Source: Hydrangea macrophylla (taxonomy: Eukaryota; Streptophyta; Magnoliopsida; Cornales; Hydrangeaceae). Taken from it: a DNA stretch of 64,000 bases. A program made the translations under genes and the position numbers. The notes under the pieces were generated by a model that made no database searches, had not been told where the DNA came from, and saw nothing but the letters and a program-made list of their open reading frames with translations. Numbering within the stretch: the first letter of the stretch is position 1; the number at the start of each line of letters is the position of its first letter. The stretch is from the NCBI GenBank assembly GCA_033977485.1, contig CM066987.1, forward strand, positions 54,214,533-54,278,532. Reading direction: 5' to 3'. Below, in pieces: positions 42,740-53,768 of this stretch.

Positions 42740-43820
42740 TCGGCTTTTCAGAACGGATATCCTTACATGAAAGATTCACTTATTTAGTGACATTAAGATA
42801 TATTATTCAAGCGTGTATCTTAGTAACATGCTGAAGTCTCATTATAGCATAGTAGTACAACAATAGAAAGTTATGATACATCATGTGACAGTGTAAAATA
42901 ACTTAACATGAAATATCAACAATCTGTAAGTCACAAACGATTGGAAAGCATCAACAATCGATTGGATAAAGCTTAGGTACAATCGATTGGATAACACGGA
43001 AATAGATTGGTAAAACTTAAGTGACAGTCGATTGGTAAAGGTATAATCAATTGGACAATGATTCAATCGATTAGGAAAATGCCCAATCGATTGGGACTGT
43101 ATCTTCTTCACAGAAACGTGCAGAAGAACGTCCAGAATTCATGATACACGTTAGAAGTCCCATATCTTTACACAATCATGCATGAAGATGTCTAATTAAG
43201 CTACTACGTGAGTTTAGAGTACTCACAAGTGATGGAAAGTGTAGTGGTGTGTTTGGGAAGCTTGAAACTCAAAGCTTTAATGGTGGTTCTCTCTCTCCCC
43301 TTCTCTGTCTTCTCTTTCTATCTCTGGCTTTCTTTCTTTTCTTTTTGTCCTTCTCTTTCTTCTATCCTTCTTCTTCTTTCACAGAGAGTGTGTGTATGTG
43401 TTGGTATATATATATATATGTGTGTATATATGAGTATATATGTGTATGTATATATGAGCTATCAAGGAAAAATGTCCAAACAGAACTTACACTGACTTGG
43501 AGGGTATTTATAGGCAAAACTCGCATGCAATCAAGCAAGAGGTGTCATCTTCGTAGAAATACATAGAGACCAAGTTTTGCCAGTGCCAATCGATTGGGCT
43601 TAGTGGAAATCGATTAGACTAAGGCGACTAAAGGCAATCGATTGGTAAAAGTGGCAATTGATTCGACCTCCAAACTTGACAATCGAATAGGCAATCATTG
43701 TAATCGATTAGGTTCCAAATTCACCAAAGACACAGGCAATAACATGGAATCCCATTGCATATATGTATATCACAATTATAGTGAAATACAGGTATGATAA
43801 TCTAGGCACTCCCGTCTTGT
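42740..43820 (-). repeat. LTR-like segment with AATCGATT palindrome clusters (borders uncertain)
   Basis: Inserted between Gypsy protease and RT remnants. The minus strand has a good TATA box (complement of 43505-43512), then pyrimidine-rich leader-like sequence (43290-43390). Two clusters of CCAATCGATTGG-type palindromes lie at 43586-43712, upstream of the TATA, and 42936-43095, downstream. No TG...CA ends with a target duplication could be fixed, so the LTR identity is inferred. Confidence 0.5.
43505..43512 (-). promoter_or_regulatory. TATA box of the LTR-like segment
   Basis: TATAAATA on the minus strand, within CCTATAAATACCC, 74 bp downstream of the nearest AATCGATT palindrome. Confidence 0.55.
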
Positions 43821-43829
43821 TGAGACCTA

Positions 43830-44762
43830 AAGCTTGACTAGTCCAATATTGTCCTCATACAACACCACATCAGCCGCTTGTACCTTGGCCACAAAAGGCC
43901 TATTATCTTCCCCAATTACCTCTACTTCTTCACCATTCCAAAAGATGAGAAGTTGATGAAGTGTTGAAGGTATGTTTGGGTTAATCCAATCTCAGCCTAG
44001 CAACGCTTTGTATGCGACCAATGTCTCCACATTAAAGAAAGCAACGAGGGTGGTCTTTGTGCCCACCATCAGCTCTACAGGCAGAATCCCCTTTCATTTT
44101 GTAAACCCTTGGACACTGAGTTCGATCAGTATTAAGTCTGCCTCGAACATTTGCAATAACCTTAGTATTATTTGGGGCATAATGTTGATGGAAGACCCAC
44201 TACCAATCAAGATCCTATCCACGGGCAGTCCTTCTATGTGACCTATGATGTATAATGGCTTTATGTTTTGAGCCATCTTGTACGTTGATCTTTCAAAGAC
44301 CACTTTGGTAGCTTTTTCCTTTGAAGCCTGAGCATCGGTCTATTTCTTTGGTCATAAGATAGCAATCTTTGGCCGATAAGCTTGGATATCAGCTTGTTCC
44401 AAATTCTTGCTGGTAGCTGTTACCACTTCTGGTTCTACTGTATCTCCTACCACTGTAGCCTTTGGTTCTTCGTCCTTCACCACATCCCTCATCATGGATC
44501 TAGGCTGATTAGGTTTCGCCATGAATGATAATGAGAGGGTAAACACTGTATTGGTAGACATTGCCTTTGGGAGTGTGCTGAACCAAATTCCTGTAACTTC
44601 CTCCTCGATGTCAAAAGAATCTGGCAGGCCGTTAGACTCCTCCTGTTCCTCGGTCTGAACAGCAGGTGCTTTGTCATTAGCAAACTGCTGCCTTAGGAAA
44701 TTGGAAGCCAGCATTGCCCCCTTGCCCGACTTCTTGTCAAACATCATTTGGTCATCCTCCAA
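43830..44762 (-). pseudogene. Gypsy gag-protease remnant
   Basis: Minus-strand 44762-44352 is open but lacks a clear domain. 44303-44094 encodes a retropepsin-like stretch, GLPVDRILIGSGSSINIMPQ, in which the usual D-S/T-G active site reads IGSGSS; the catalytic Asp has been lost. It continues in a shifted frame to about 43850 (FVAKVQAADVVLYEDN). Confidence 0.7.
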
Positions 44763-45897
44763 AGCTTCAGGCTGGAACTATTCAGGCAAGTCAACCTTTC
44801 TTTGGACCGATAGGTTCTTGGTCCATATATTCTCCTGTAGGTGTGGACATTGATTCTGCTCGATAAGTCCTATCAGTCTCAATTGTGTTCCGAGACAAAT
44901 CCAAGGCTGCATACAAAGAGGTCTTACGGCTTTAATCCACTTGACTAGAGTCGCCACCTGATTTTTATTGAATCAAGAAACCGTGAGCTGACTTGCTCAA
45001 AATGGAAGGGTAATCACCCTTCATTGTCAGAAAATGGGTTTGGGGGTCTTGGTACAAAAGGGGAAGGAGCCATATGCTTGGGCTAAAGCATCCCTTCCTC
45101 GCCCTACCTTACGGTAGGCCTTGCCAATATCTTTGTTCTTGATTCATAAATGGTGTTCTTTTTTCAATCATACTACATAATATGTACATGGCATAATGAG
45201 CATCTAGGCAAAATCAATCAAGAGATTAAGTTCGAGTAGCAAGTGGATGTTCATGCAATGCTAGAGAAGATAGAAATACTCACAGTGGGCCAATCCCGCT
45301 CGAGATCAAATACAAAGAAAGGAAACGTGCATGGAATGCAAAGGGAACAAGAGGACTTACATTGAGGTGACTCATGTGGAGTCGCAATGGCAATCAAAGG
45401 TAAACGTGCTATGCAACATGTAACAATCCTAATTAATTTGTCTCTAACAAATAAGCATATAACGGAGATTATCCTAAAGGATTTGGGTCGTTGATGCAAA
45501 ATGTTTTAAACCTAGCAAAATCTCTAAAGAGAAGGATAGAAGAATGTACATGACACATGGACACCAAGTCACATATGAAAGAGGCAAGATCAATCCAAGG
45601 AGTTGAATCCGAGTCATTCGAATCTTTATATCAAAATGCCACAAAACAAACCAAGCATTGGAAAAGAACAAAAGAAATCCAAGCACACAAGTAAAATGCA
45701 TAAGAAATGAGAGAAATAGTCATCAATCAAAATTCCATATTTGAAGACCTTACTAAAATCGCTCTAAAAGTAGATCGAAACAATGAATCAATTCAATTCT
45801 TTTTCCAGATCATAAGTTCAATGATTAGGAAGCTTTTCCAAAAAGTGGGACCTCATTTACATAAATGGTTTGTGAGTTATATTCATTTTAAAAGTCT

Positions 45898-46305
45898 CTG
45901 TCCAGACTCATCGACTGATCTTGCAAAAATCATAACTAAATTCACAGAACACCTATGAAGGTCTATTTCATGTCAAAAGAAAGATATTTCATTGAAGTTT
46001 ATAGCAAAAATACTTTCATAAACCCAGATTAATCTTAAGTTTTCTGAAAACTGAGTTGAAACAGACTTCACTGTTCTGGAAGTTTAATATAAATGATTTT
46101 TGACCAGACTTGTCGACTGATCTTGCAAAAATCACAATTAAATTCACAAAACACCTATGAAGGTCTATTTTATGTCAAAAGAAAGTTATTTCATTAAAGT
46201 TTATGGAAAAAACACTTCCTTAAACCTAGATTGAACTTAAGTTCTCTAAAAACTGAGTTGAATCAGACTCTGTTATTCTGAAATTTTGATATCATGTGAC
46301 AAATG
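45898..46305. repeat. Tandem duplication, about 204-bp period, two copies
   Basis: CCAGACTCATCGACTGATCT at 45902 recurs as CCAGACTTGTCGACTGATCT at 46106. Both continue through CACCTATGAAGGTCTATTT, GTCAAAAGAAAG and AAAACTGAGTTGAA. It lies in the Gypsy LTR-like region. Confidence 0.85.
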
Positions 46306-48550
46306 AAAAATATGCAAAGTAGACAAGTTAAATCACTCAAACATATTCTTTCAAGCTTTTGATCTTTCTTTTCATTATCCTAAAATGGTTTCTAAGCCAT
46401 GTTTTAGATTTATTACCGAGAAAACAAAGTATGATCTTCTTGTACACATGATTCATTTACAATAGAGATTTGGAAGATTCTAGGATAGTCTTACTTTCTT
46501 CATTCTTTCGAAATATAATCTTAACTTGATCATCATGACTTCATGCTAGTGTAATCTTATCAAGCTAAAGATTACTTCCAAAAAGAATGTCGGTCGCATC
46601 ACCTAGCCATTTTCCAAATTTCAACCATAAATAAGTCATTTCCAAGTATATCAAGCGTCTTTCAGATAATCTTTTTGAAATAAGTGAGTTTCATCAAGGC
46701 AAACCAGATGAATGTGGTTTCATCCTTATTCATCCATTAATTTTGAAGTCAAGCCTCAAGGGTAATAATGAGTTCTAAACCCATGGATAAAGCCAAATTT
46801 GCTTTAATGAACAATCCTTAGTTCATTTATTTTATCTTGTGGCAAAAACACTTTTAGTGTGGTGAGAAGTCCTTTAGAAGGATCAAAATCAAGAATGAGT
46901 TCAAGATGACTTCCAATTAAATATGCCTTTCTTGGTAAAGATCACCAAACTAGTTGGTTGAAGGACTTACAATTATCATCTTGGTATGCCCAAAAGAGCA
47001 AATAGAAGTACATGTACATATATAGAGTCATAAAAGAAACTATACATCTTCATCATGGACTCAAAGCAAAAGGCAAAGAATGGTGCAAGTTCAAGTGTGT
47101 GAACATGTGTTTTTTTTTACTACAAGAGGAAACAAAACTCAAGAACACCAATCATGTTCAAAGTGAAGGAAAAATATGAAAATTGCACCTCTAATCCATA
47201 TTTTATCAACAAAATCAACTAGGACTTGGATCATTGTGAAAGTTGTGTGAAGAATCAAAGCAAAAGTGTAAAGAAAACAAACACAAAAAGAAAAAGATCC
47301 AATTTCTAGAAATACATATATACAAAACTAGCAGATTAAAGAGGTAGTTTGGAGTTTACCTCTTGAAGATATTTCAAAAATGCAAAGAGTTGGGAGGAAG
47401 TTCTTTTTCCTTCAAGTGTTCTTCAAGCCCCAAAGTGAAGGATGCAAAGATGTCAAATTGTATTCTAGCTTAGATCTTCTAAAGTACTACTTCTTTTTAG
47501 CTTTTCAAGAAAACAAAAAGAATGTTTTTCTTACTTTTTCATTTTCTATTCAAGAAAAGACAAGCACAACTCACTTCAAGTATGAATTTTAGGTGGATTC
47601 TCCTATATTCTTGATTGAGAGCATTCTAGTATATTTCCTTTATGTACTAGAAGTATATCTCATGGTTTAAAGGGGAGACCAAGAGGTCCAATTTTTAGGC
47701 AAAAGTTGTAGGAATTGGGTGTCTTTTAATGCATAAAAAGAGGGTAAAATGGTCAATTCAAGGACTAAATTAAGTTTTCGGGTGTTTTGTTTCACAGCAC
47801 ATGTGTATAGACAGTGTGTGTCACAAAAGTCAAGTGTCACAGACAATATGGAGGTGGTGGACCAAGTGGGTCCTGTCAGTTCCATGTGATAGCCGCCATT
47901 GACTTTTTGGGTCCCTCTGGGTACCCTCAGCTCCCTTGTCAAATTTCATATTTTTAACCCTTTCGATTTTCTTTAAAGTGGTTTTTGGCCTCCAGAATTG
48001 CCTGTTTTCGCACCGTTGGAAAGCTGTAAGATTGAATTTCATTCTGAAAATATCCTGGGAGCAATTTTCATGGGAATTTATCATCAATTTTGATTTGAAA
48101 GTCTCCCAAAATTCTTGTGCTCTGTGTGCTCTTTTTCATAGTTAGCATCCTACGCTCGCCGATTTTGAAAGATTTTCTGAAATTGAGCTACTGGACTCTT
48201 GAAATTCACGTCTGAGACCTTAATGACCATTGTCCCCTAAGTCATATGCATATTTTGAAGTCAATTTTGAGAAAAACACAAACCTAGGCTCAAAAGGCAT
48301 ACTTTGGGCTCTCAGAACACTTTCCGGAGTCCGAACTTTCATTGTACGTAACCGAGATACCTTCTTTGAGTTATTTTTCATCATCAAGATCTTCAAGAGG
48401 TTGTTCTCTCTAAATCCTAAGAGTGTGGTCAAAATTAGGTGTCTACAGTAGGTATTTCAAGTTCCACTCTCTTCCAACTTACTTTTCCCTCTGATACCTC
48501 CGTTTTTGGGTCCTGGTATACTCGAGCTATTTTGGAATTTTTGGATGCTT

Positions 48551-49130
48551 AGTATTGATCACACATCTCTTTGATCTTTAATTGGAAAACATAGTATTGA
48601 TCACACATCTCTTTGATCTTTAAGCATTATGATTTGAGCCCTACTTGTGTGAGTTTATCAATTTGCTCAAATCTTTCATTTGTATTTTTTGAGAGAGCAA
48701 AATTGTAGTGAGCTCTAATTGTATTATCCACTCTAAATAGAGAGTTATCAATTTGTATTCAATTCAATTTGTAAAGGTTGAGGGTTAGTAACCCTTGTGT
48801 GCAAAGAAGAGGTGTTCTTCTTTGGGAGAGATTGAAGGCTCTTGTAACGGTTTGGTGCACACCCGTAAGTGCTCCGGGAACGGTTTGTTCTACACCCGTG
48901 AAGTAGATCGGAGTAAAGGAATCCTCAAGAGGTGTTCTTGAGGGGTGGACGTAGGTCGCGGGGTGCGATTGCCGAACCACTTGAAAAATTGGTTTGCAAG
49001 TATCTCTTCCCATAACTCTTTACATTATTGTTTGTGTTTGTGTTTAATTTGCTATTAAGTTTTGAAAAGGTTAAAATTCCGCTAAAACCTTATTCACCCC
49101 CCCTCTAAGGTTTCCACATTTAGGCCAACA
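48551..49130 (+). repeat. Left LTR, 5'-truncated, with an internal 30-bp duplication
   Basis: Aligns to 51591-52145 of the right LTR and ends TTTAGGCCAACA. The left edge carries AGTATTGATCACACATCTCT (a 30-bp unit) twice, at 48551-48580 and 48593-48622, while the right LTR has it once. The U3 and TATA box are absent. Confidence 0.85.
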
Positions 49131-49132
49131 AT

Positions 49133-49144
49133 TGGTATCAGAGC
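49133..49144 (+). promoter_or_regulatory. Primer-binding site (initiator Met-tRNA)
   Basis: TGGTATCAGAGC, two bases after the left LTR: the standard plant retrotransposon PBS complementary to the 3' end of initiator Met-tRNA. Confidence 0.93.
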
Positions 49145-49194
49145 TTCGGCTTTTCTTTTTTCAAAAGTCTTTGAAAAATTTTGAGTTAAGATCC

Positions 49195-49878
49195 ATGGAA
49201 ACTACATATTTTGGGGTAAATTCTAAACCAACCTCAATTATTCAATCTCATGATTATGATGAACTTCAAAGTGCATTTGAAGAATTACATGAGGAGTTGG
49301 AAAATTTGGGAATCAAATATATAACTCTTAAAAAGAATTTTTCCAAACTTTCAAATGAGTTAAACATTTTGAAATCCCAAAATGAATCTTTGAAGATTGA
49401 AAATGAAAAATATGTTTTAAAAGCACAATCTTCAAATGAGATTGAAAAAGAAAATTTGGAGTTGAAAAAGCAATTAGATGAGTTAAAATCTCAAAATGAA
49501 ATTTTGAGAAAAGAAAAGCTTGTTTCAACCAATCAACCTTCAAGTAAACTTATTGAAAAAGAAAAGGTTGAGTTGAGAAAGGAGGTGGATGATTTGACAA
49601 AAACTTTGGCCAAGTTTACCCAAGGTGAACAAAATTTGAATATGCTTTTGGGAAAACATAAATGTGTTTTTGACAAAGCCGGTTTGGGATTTAATCCCAC
49701 ATACAAGGAAAAGAAGTACAAAAGCTTCTTTGTAAAGTCCACATCCTCTACTTCAAATTCTCAAATTCCTCACAAGAAATTCTTTGTTAAGGAATCAATC
49801 TCAAAAGAGACCCTCCCCCATGTAACTTGTCATTATTGCATGAAAAAGGGGCATGTTAATTATAAATGTTCATTTTGA
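49195..49878 (+). CDS. Gag-like protein with coiled coil and CCHC zinc knuckle, 227 aa
   Basis: Start at ATG 49195 (METTYFGVNS). Residues ~20-150 are an uninterrupted Lys/Glu/Leu-rich coiled coil (for example IEKENLELKKQLDELKSQNE). A C-terminal CX2CX4HX4C knuckle is at ~211-224 (CHYCMKKGHVNYKC), followed by a stop four codons later. The usual UBN2-type N-terminal gag fold is not seen; the ORF looks like the C-terminal half of a Copia gag, so upstream gag sequence has been lost. The RNA-binding knuckle suggests RNA packaging. The ORF is open, which is notable in an otherwise coding-poor element. Confidence 0.82.
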   Translation: METTYFGVNSKPTSIIQSHDYDELQSAFEELHEELENLGIKYITLKKNFSKLSNELNILKSQNESLKIENEKYVLKAQSSNEIEKENLELKKQLDELKSQNEILRKEKLVSTNQPSSKLIEKEKVELRKEVDDLTKTLAKFTQGEQNLNMLLGKHKCVFDKAGLGFNPTYKEKKYKSFFVKSTSSTSNSQIPHKKFFVKESISKETLPHVTCHYCMKKGHVNYKCSF

Positions 49879-50796
49879 AAGAAAATTAACATGGTTTGGG
49901 TTGTGAAAGGATCCTCTCCTACCACCTCAGCGGCAAATGGAGCATCCAAGAAATGCTTGGACAAAGGTTAAGTATTGATTTGGTAATGGTAGCTTGGTAG
50001 GTAATTTTGTTTTGATGTGTTTTCATCATCCTACTTAAATTTTTTTGATTGATTTCATATCATACACTTACTTGTTTCATCCACTTACGATTTGGATATG
50101 TCTTTACATAAATCATCACGCTCTTGATATTGCTTATTTAAAAAAAGATGATGATATGCTTTTGTTTGATTAGACAAAGTTTTAAGAATGGTTAGACCAA
50201 ATGATATTTTGTGAATCATTCAAATTTTTGTTGCTGTACTGTTATTTTTATGGATTGCTAAACAAAGCAGTCGACTGGTACCCCGACACAGTCGACTGAT
50301 TCAGATGTGAGGCTTTGAACCTTTTGATTCTGCATCGTTAAGTCGACTGAGGAGTCGACTGATGGAATGCACAGTCGACTGATCCGACTGAATTTTTGTT
50401 TATCTTATATTTTGAGTTCTCCAACTTTATTATTGATATCTTTTAGGAGAATATGCTCTCTTTACATATCTTTTGGTATCTTTTATCATTGCACATGCTT
50501 AGGGGAAGCACTTTCATGTATTCATTTTCTCACATGTGGTTATATTTGTTTATTTTTGGTATCACTTTTGGCCTTTTGATTTTTATGCCTATTGTGAGGG
50601 GGAGCTTTGTGTTTTATCCCCAAATCTTTTTGATAATGTCAAAGGGGGAGAAATGTGAGAAGTATTGGGGAGAAGTATTTGGGTAGTTAATTATCATTCA
50701 TGTTCTTTAGCATATGATATCCATTATGAATGATAATATGAAAATGACCAAATGTGCTTATATTGGCATATCCTTCATTGGTTGTTTGCCATCATC

Positions 50797-50810
50797 AAAA
50801 AGGGGGAGAT
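50797..50810 (+). promoter_or_regulatory. Polypurine tract
   Basis: AAAAAGGGGGAGAT immediately before TGTTAGCC, the start of the right LTR. A second AAAGGGGGAGAAA tract lies at about 50640. Confidence 0.85.
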
Positions 50811-52145
50811 TGTTAGCCTTAAGGTATATTAATGCATATTTAATTATGTTTTGATGATGTCAAATATGCTATGATAATTACATGATTCATATTGTTTCAT
50901 TCCTTGTTATTATCATAGTCATTTTATGCTCATATATAATCTCATGTATTAATATTGTATCAATGTTTTAACATCTTTGTGTGCATGAGATTTAATTGAT
51001 GTAGATCAAGATTACAAGGAGCTCAACAAGGATCAAGCTTGAAGACTTGAAGATATTTCATCCTTGGTTGAAGTCTAGGACCATCATTGTAAGGCATCTT
51101 GATCTCACACTCATAGGGGCTCAAACATATTCTAAAAGTTAAAGTTTTGGAAATAAATTTTAAGTGGATCATCTTTAAAGAAATGCCCCAACCAATTGGA
51201 AAATAATTAAATGTTCAATCTTATATGGTTGGAAAGGTATTTGAATCTAGTTTCCAAACCATCAAACGGATTGCAAATCCAATTTTTGTAGAGGAAGTTA
51301 TGGCCATTTTAGTAGAGATGTGTCAGGCTGTCAAACAGGGAGGGGCAGTCGACTGAAGGCCCGATGAAGTCGACTGAAGTGAGCAGAATGCTAACAGAAC
51401 TCTCTGTAAACACATCTCTGCTTCAAGGCCCAGTCGACTGCTTCAAGGTCCAGTCGACTGAATCGACCTGAAAGGCAATAACGGCTAGTTTTTAAAGGGG
51501 CTTTTAATTACCAAACTTGCCACCAACAACTATAATCTTCCAAGGCCTATAAATACATGTTTTCCCAAGCTATTTGGGGTTGAGATTTTAATTGGAAAAC
51601 ATAGTATTGATCACACATCTATTTGATCTTTAAACATTATGATTTGAGCCCTAGTTGTGTGAGTTTATCAATTTGCTCAAATCTTTCATTTGTATTTCTT
51701 GAGAGAGCAAAATTGTAGTGAGCTTTAATTGTATTATCCACTCTAGAGAGAGAGTTATCAATTTGTATTCAATTCAATTTGTAAAGGTTGAGGGTTAGTA
51801 ACCATTGTGTGCAAAGAAGATGTGTTCTTCTTTGAGAGAGTTTGAAGGCTCTTGTAACGGTTTGGTGCACACCCGTAAGTGCTCCGGGAACGGTTTGGTC
51901 TACACCCGTGAAGTAGATCGGAGTAAAGGAATCCTCAAGAGGTGTTCTTGAGGGGTGGACGTAGGTCGCGGGGTGCGATTGCCGAACCACTTGAAAAATT
52001 GGTTTGCAAGTATCTCTTCCCATATCTCTTTACATTATTGTTTGTGTTTGTGTTTAATTTGCTATTAAGTTTTGAAAAGGTTAAAATTCCGCCAAAACCT
52101 TATTCACCCCCCCCCCCCTCTAAGGTTTCCACATTTGGGCCAACA
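50811..52145 (+). repeat. Right LTR, 1335 bp
   Basis: Begins TGTTAGCCTTAAGG and ends TTTGGGCCAACA, with short inverted ends TGTTRGCC/GGCCAACA. TATA box TATAAATA at 51548-51555. Four CAGTCGACTG-type palindromes lie at 51346-51460. It ends with C-rich sequence (52107-52118). Confidence 0.92.
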
Positions 52146-52790
52146 GTTACTATCGATGACATGTTACTGTCTCTATTATGAAATATCAAGTTAATTAGTA
52201 ATCTTTGATGATATGTTACTACTTTTACCTGAGCAGTACCGAAAAGGCAGTAACATCTGCTAAATGACTCTAATTTTGCGATTCTTTGCGACAATGACAT
52301 ATTGCTATCTTTGAAAAAACGCTTTGTCTTTAACATATGTTATTGTATTACCTGGGCAATTATGCAAATGGCAGTAACATCTAAAAAGTAGCCATAATTT
52401 TGCAATTATTTGGTTGATTTGCAGAAAATTATTGCCGACGACATTTTACTGTCTCTTTTTGTAATACATGTTACTAATCTTTGATGATATGTTATTATTT
52501 TTACCTGAGCAGGTGTTGAATTACCCTAATTTGCGATTCTTTGAGATAGTGACATATTACTATCTTTGAAAAAACGTTTTATATTTGATGATATGTTACT
52601 ATATTTATCTGGACAGTTTTGTAAAAGCAATAACATCTGATAAAATGGCCATAATTTGGACATTTTTTGGTCAATGTGAATAAATGTCACTATTTTTACC
52701 TAGACATCTTAAAAGAAAGCATTACATGCTAATAAAATGGCTATAACTTTGTCATTTTTTGCCCATTTTAGACCTATTGCAAGAATCTTA
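52146..52790. repeat. Degenerate tandem repeat region
   Basis: Blocks GATGATATGTTAYTA (52207, 52484, 52577), GCAGTAACATCT (52249, 52371), ACCTGRGCAG (52229, 52353, 52504) and GGCCATAATTT recur with shifting spacing of about 120-280 bp. Non-coding and strongly diverged. Confidence 0.6.
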
Positions 52791-52818
52791 CACTAAATTC
52801 AACTTTATATATACTAGT

Positions 52819-53028
52819 TTTTTTTTTTTTTTTTTGTTGAACAAAGAATTTTTATTAAACTTTCTGGGAATTATCAACAACATTAGCATCAATTACACTT
52901 TGAGGAAGAGAAGAGGGAGAAAGAGATCCAGAAAAATCTAAACTAGTAGACCACTTAGTAAGCTGGTGAGCCACAAAATTACAATCTCTAGGAATTTTAA
53001 AGAATTCCCAATCTGGCAAAATATATAC
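52819..53028 (-). mobile_element. L1-type LINE, extreme 5' truncation (210 bp)
   Basis: The minus strand encodes an RNase H-like C-terminus (IPRDCNFVAHQLTKWSTSLD) with a stop, followed by a poly(A) tail (T17 at 52819-52835 on +). It is flanked by a 10-bp duplication ATATACTAGT (52809-52818, 53029-53038). A tail plus TSD is the hallmark of target-primed LINE insertion. Confidence 0.85.
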
Positions 53029-53768
53029 ATATACTAGTTATCTCTTCATTATTATCAACTTTATACTAGTTATCTCTTCATTATTTGGCAAAATATATAC
53101 ATATATATATACATATATTTTTTTTAGATTGAGAAGGAAATCACAAATAAACCGTGAGAAAGTTGGAGTAAATCTTTCAGAATCAAAGGAGATAAGAAAT
53201 AAGATAGAACTCAAATCACAGTACAAAAGGTTTGCCATATTTATCCACGAGATTGGGGGTTAATGGCTGATTCGTATTGCATTAGGACTCTTATCACTAA
53301 AATCTAGAAATGATTTCAATATATATTTGAACCAATTCTTGCGTTAGGACTTAGGAGTCTATATCACTTAATCGTTTCTAAATTTGTGCGCATGAATTTA
53401 TTAAATTATCCCTCTATTTTTGTTTGACTTATAATATAACAGGGGTATTATAAGAAATTAAATTAGAATTGGGAATTCTTTCCCATTACAAATCTAACAA
53501 GAGAATTAGAAGTCATTTCTAATTCTTTTTTCCTAGCAAAACACCAATACGGGCAATACCAACCCAATTCGTGTATGTGTTTGTAGATATATATATATAT
53601 ATATATATATAAAAGTTTTCTTATATAGTTTTTAAAGGTTTCTTTAATTCCTAAATCTTTCTCTCAGTTTTTCTCTCACCAAGTCGTAATCTCTTCTCTC
53701 ACCAAGTCAGAAAATTTTGTCAAGAGTTTGTGTGTGTAGATTAACAATAACATTAACACACAAATACA
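53029..53768 (+). promoter_or_regulatory. Upstream region of the flotillin-like gene
   Basis: Contains a short duplicated segment (ACTAGTTATCTCTTCATTAT at 53033 and 53063), a (TA)n tract at 53587-53612, a possible initiator/5' UTR with a CTCTC stretch (53660-53700) and no upstream ATG in frame. The last 150 bp are likely 5' UTR. Confidence 0.5.

Larger units (their letters stand above)
41731..48447 (-). mobile_element. Decayed Tat/Ogre-like Gypsy retrotransposon remnant
   Basis: Minus strand. The LTR appears to start at 48447 (TGTAGACACCTAATTTTGACC) and to reach about 44940, where GGTGGCGACTC occurs as in the solo LTR at 21555-28005. A gag/linker remnant is at 44762-44352 and a retropepsin remnant at 44330-43830 (VDRILIGSGSSINIMPQ, then PSTLHQLLIFWNGEEVEVIG in another frame). 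A reverse-transcriptase scrap (EKWEVKVCNDFRNL) is at 42006-41731. The order is right for one minus-strand element, but it is broken by the MITE at 42176 and by the palindrome-rich segment at 42.74-43.82 kb. Frameshifts and stops show it is inactive. Confidence 0.72.
48551..52145 (+). mobile_element. Non-autonomous (gag-only) Copia-like LTR retrotransposon
   Basis: Left LTR truncated (48551-49130), primer-binding site, gag ORF, about 0.9 kb non-coding, polypurine tract, and a full right LTR (50811-52145). The LTR copies match closely over their shared 3' ~550 bp. There is no protease, integrase or RT, so the element depended on a relative for transposition. The Met-tRNA primer site and the gag with one zinc knuckle fit Copia. 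Confidence 0.88.

Noticed and set aside
42955..43095. AATCGATT clusters as a CRISPR array
   Set aside because: Plant nuclear DNA, palindromes of about 12 bp, irregular spacing and no cas genes.
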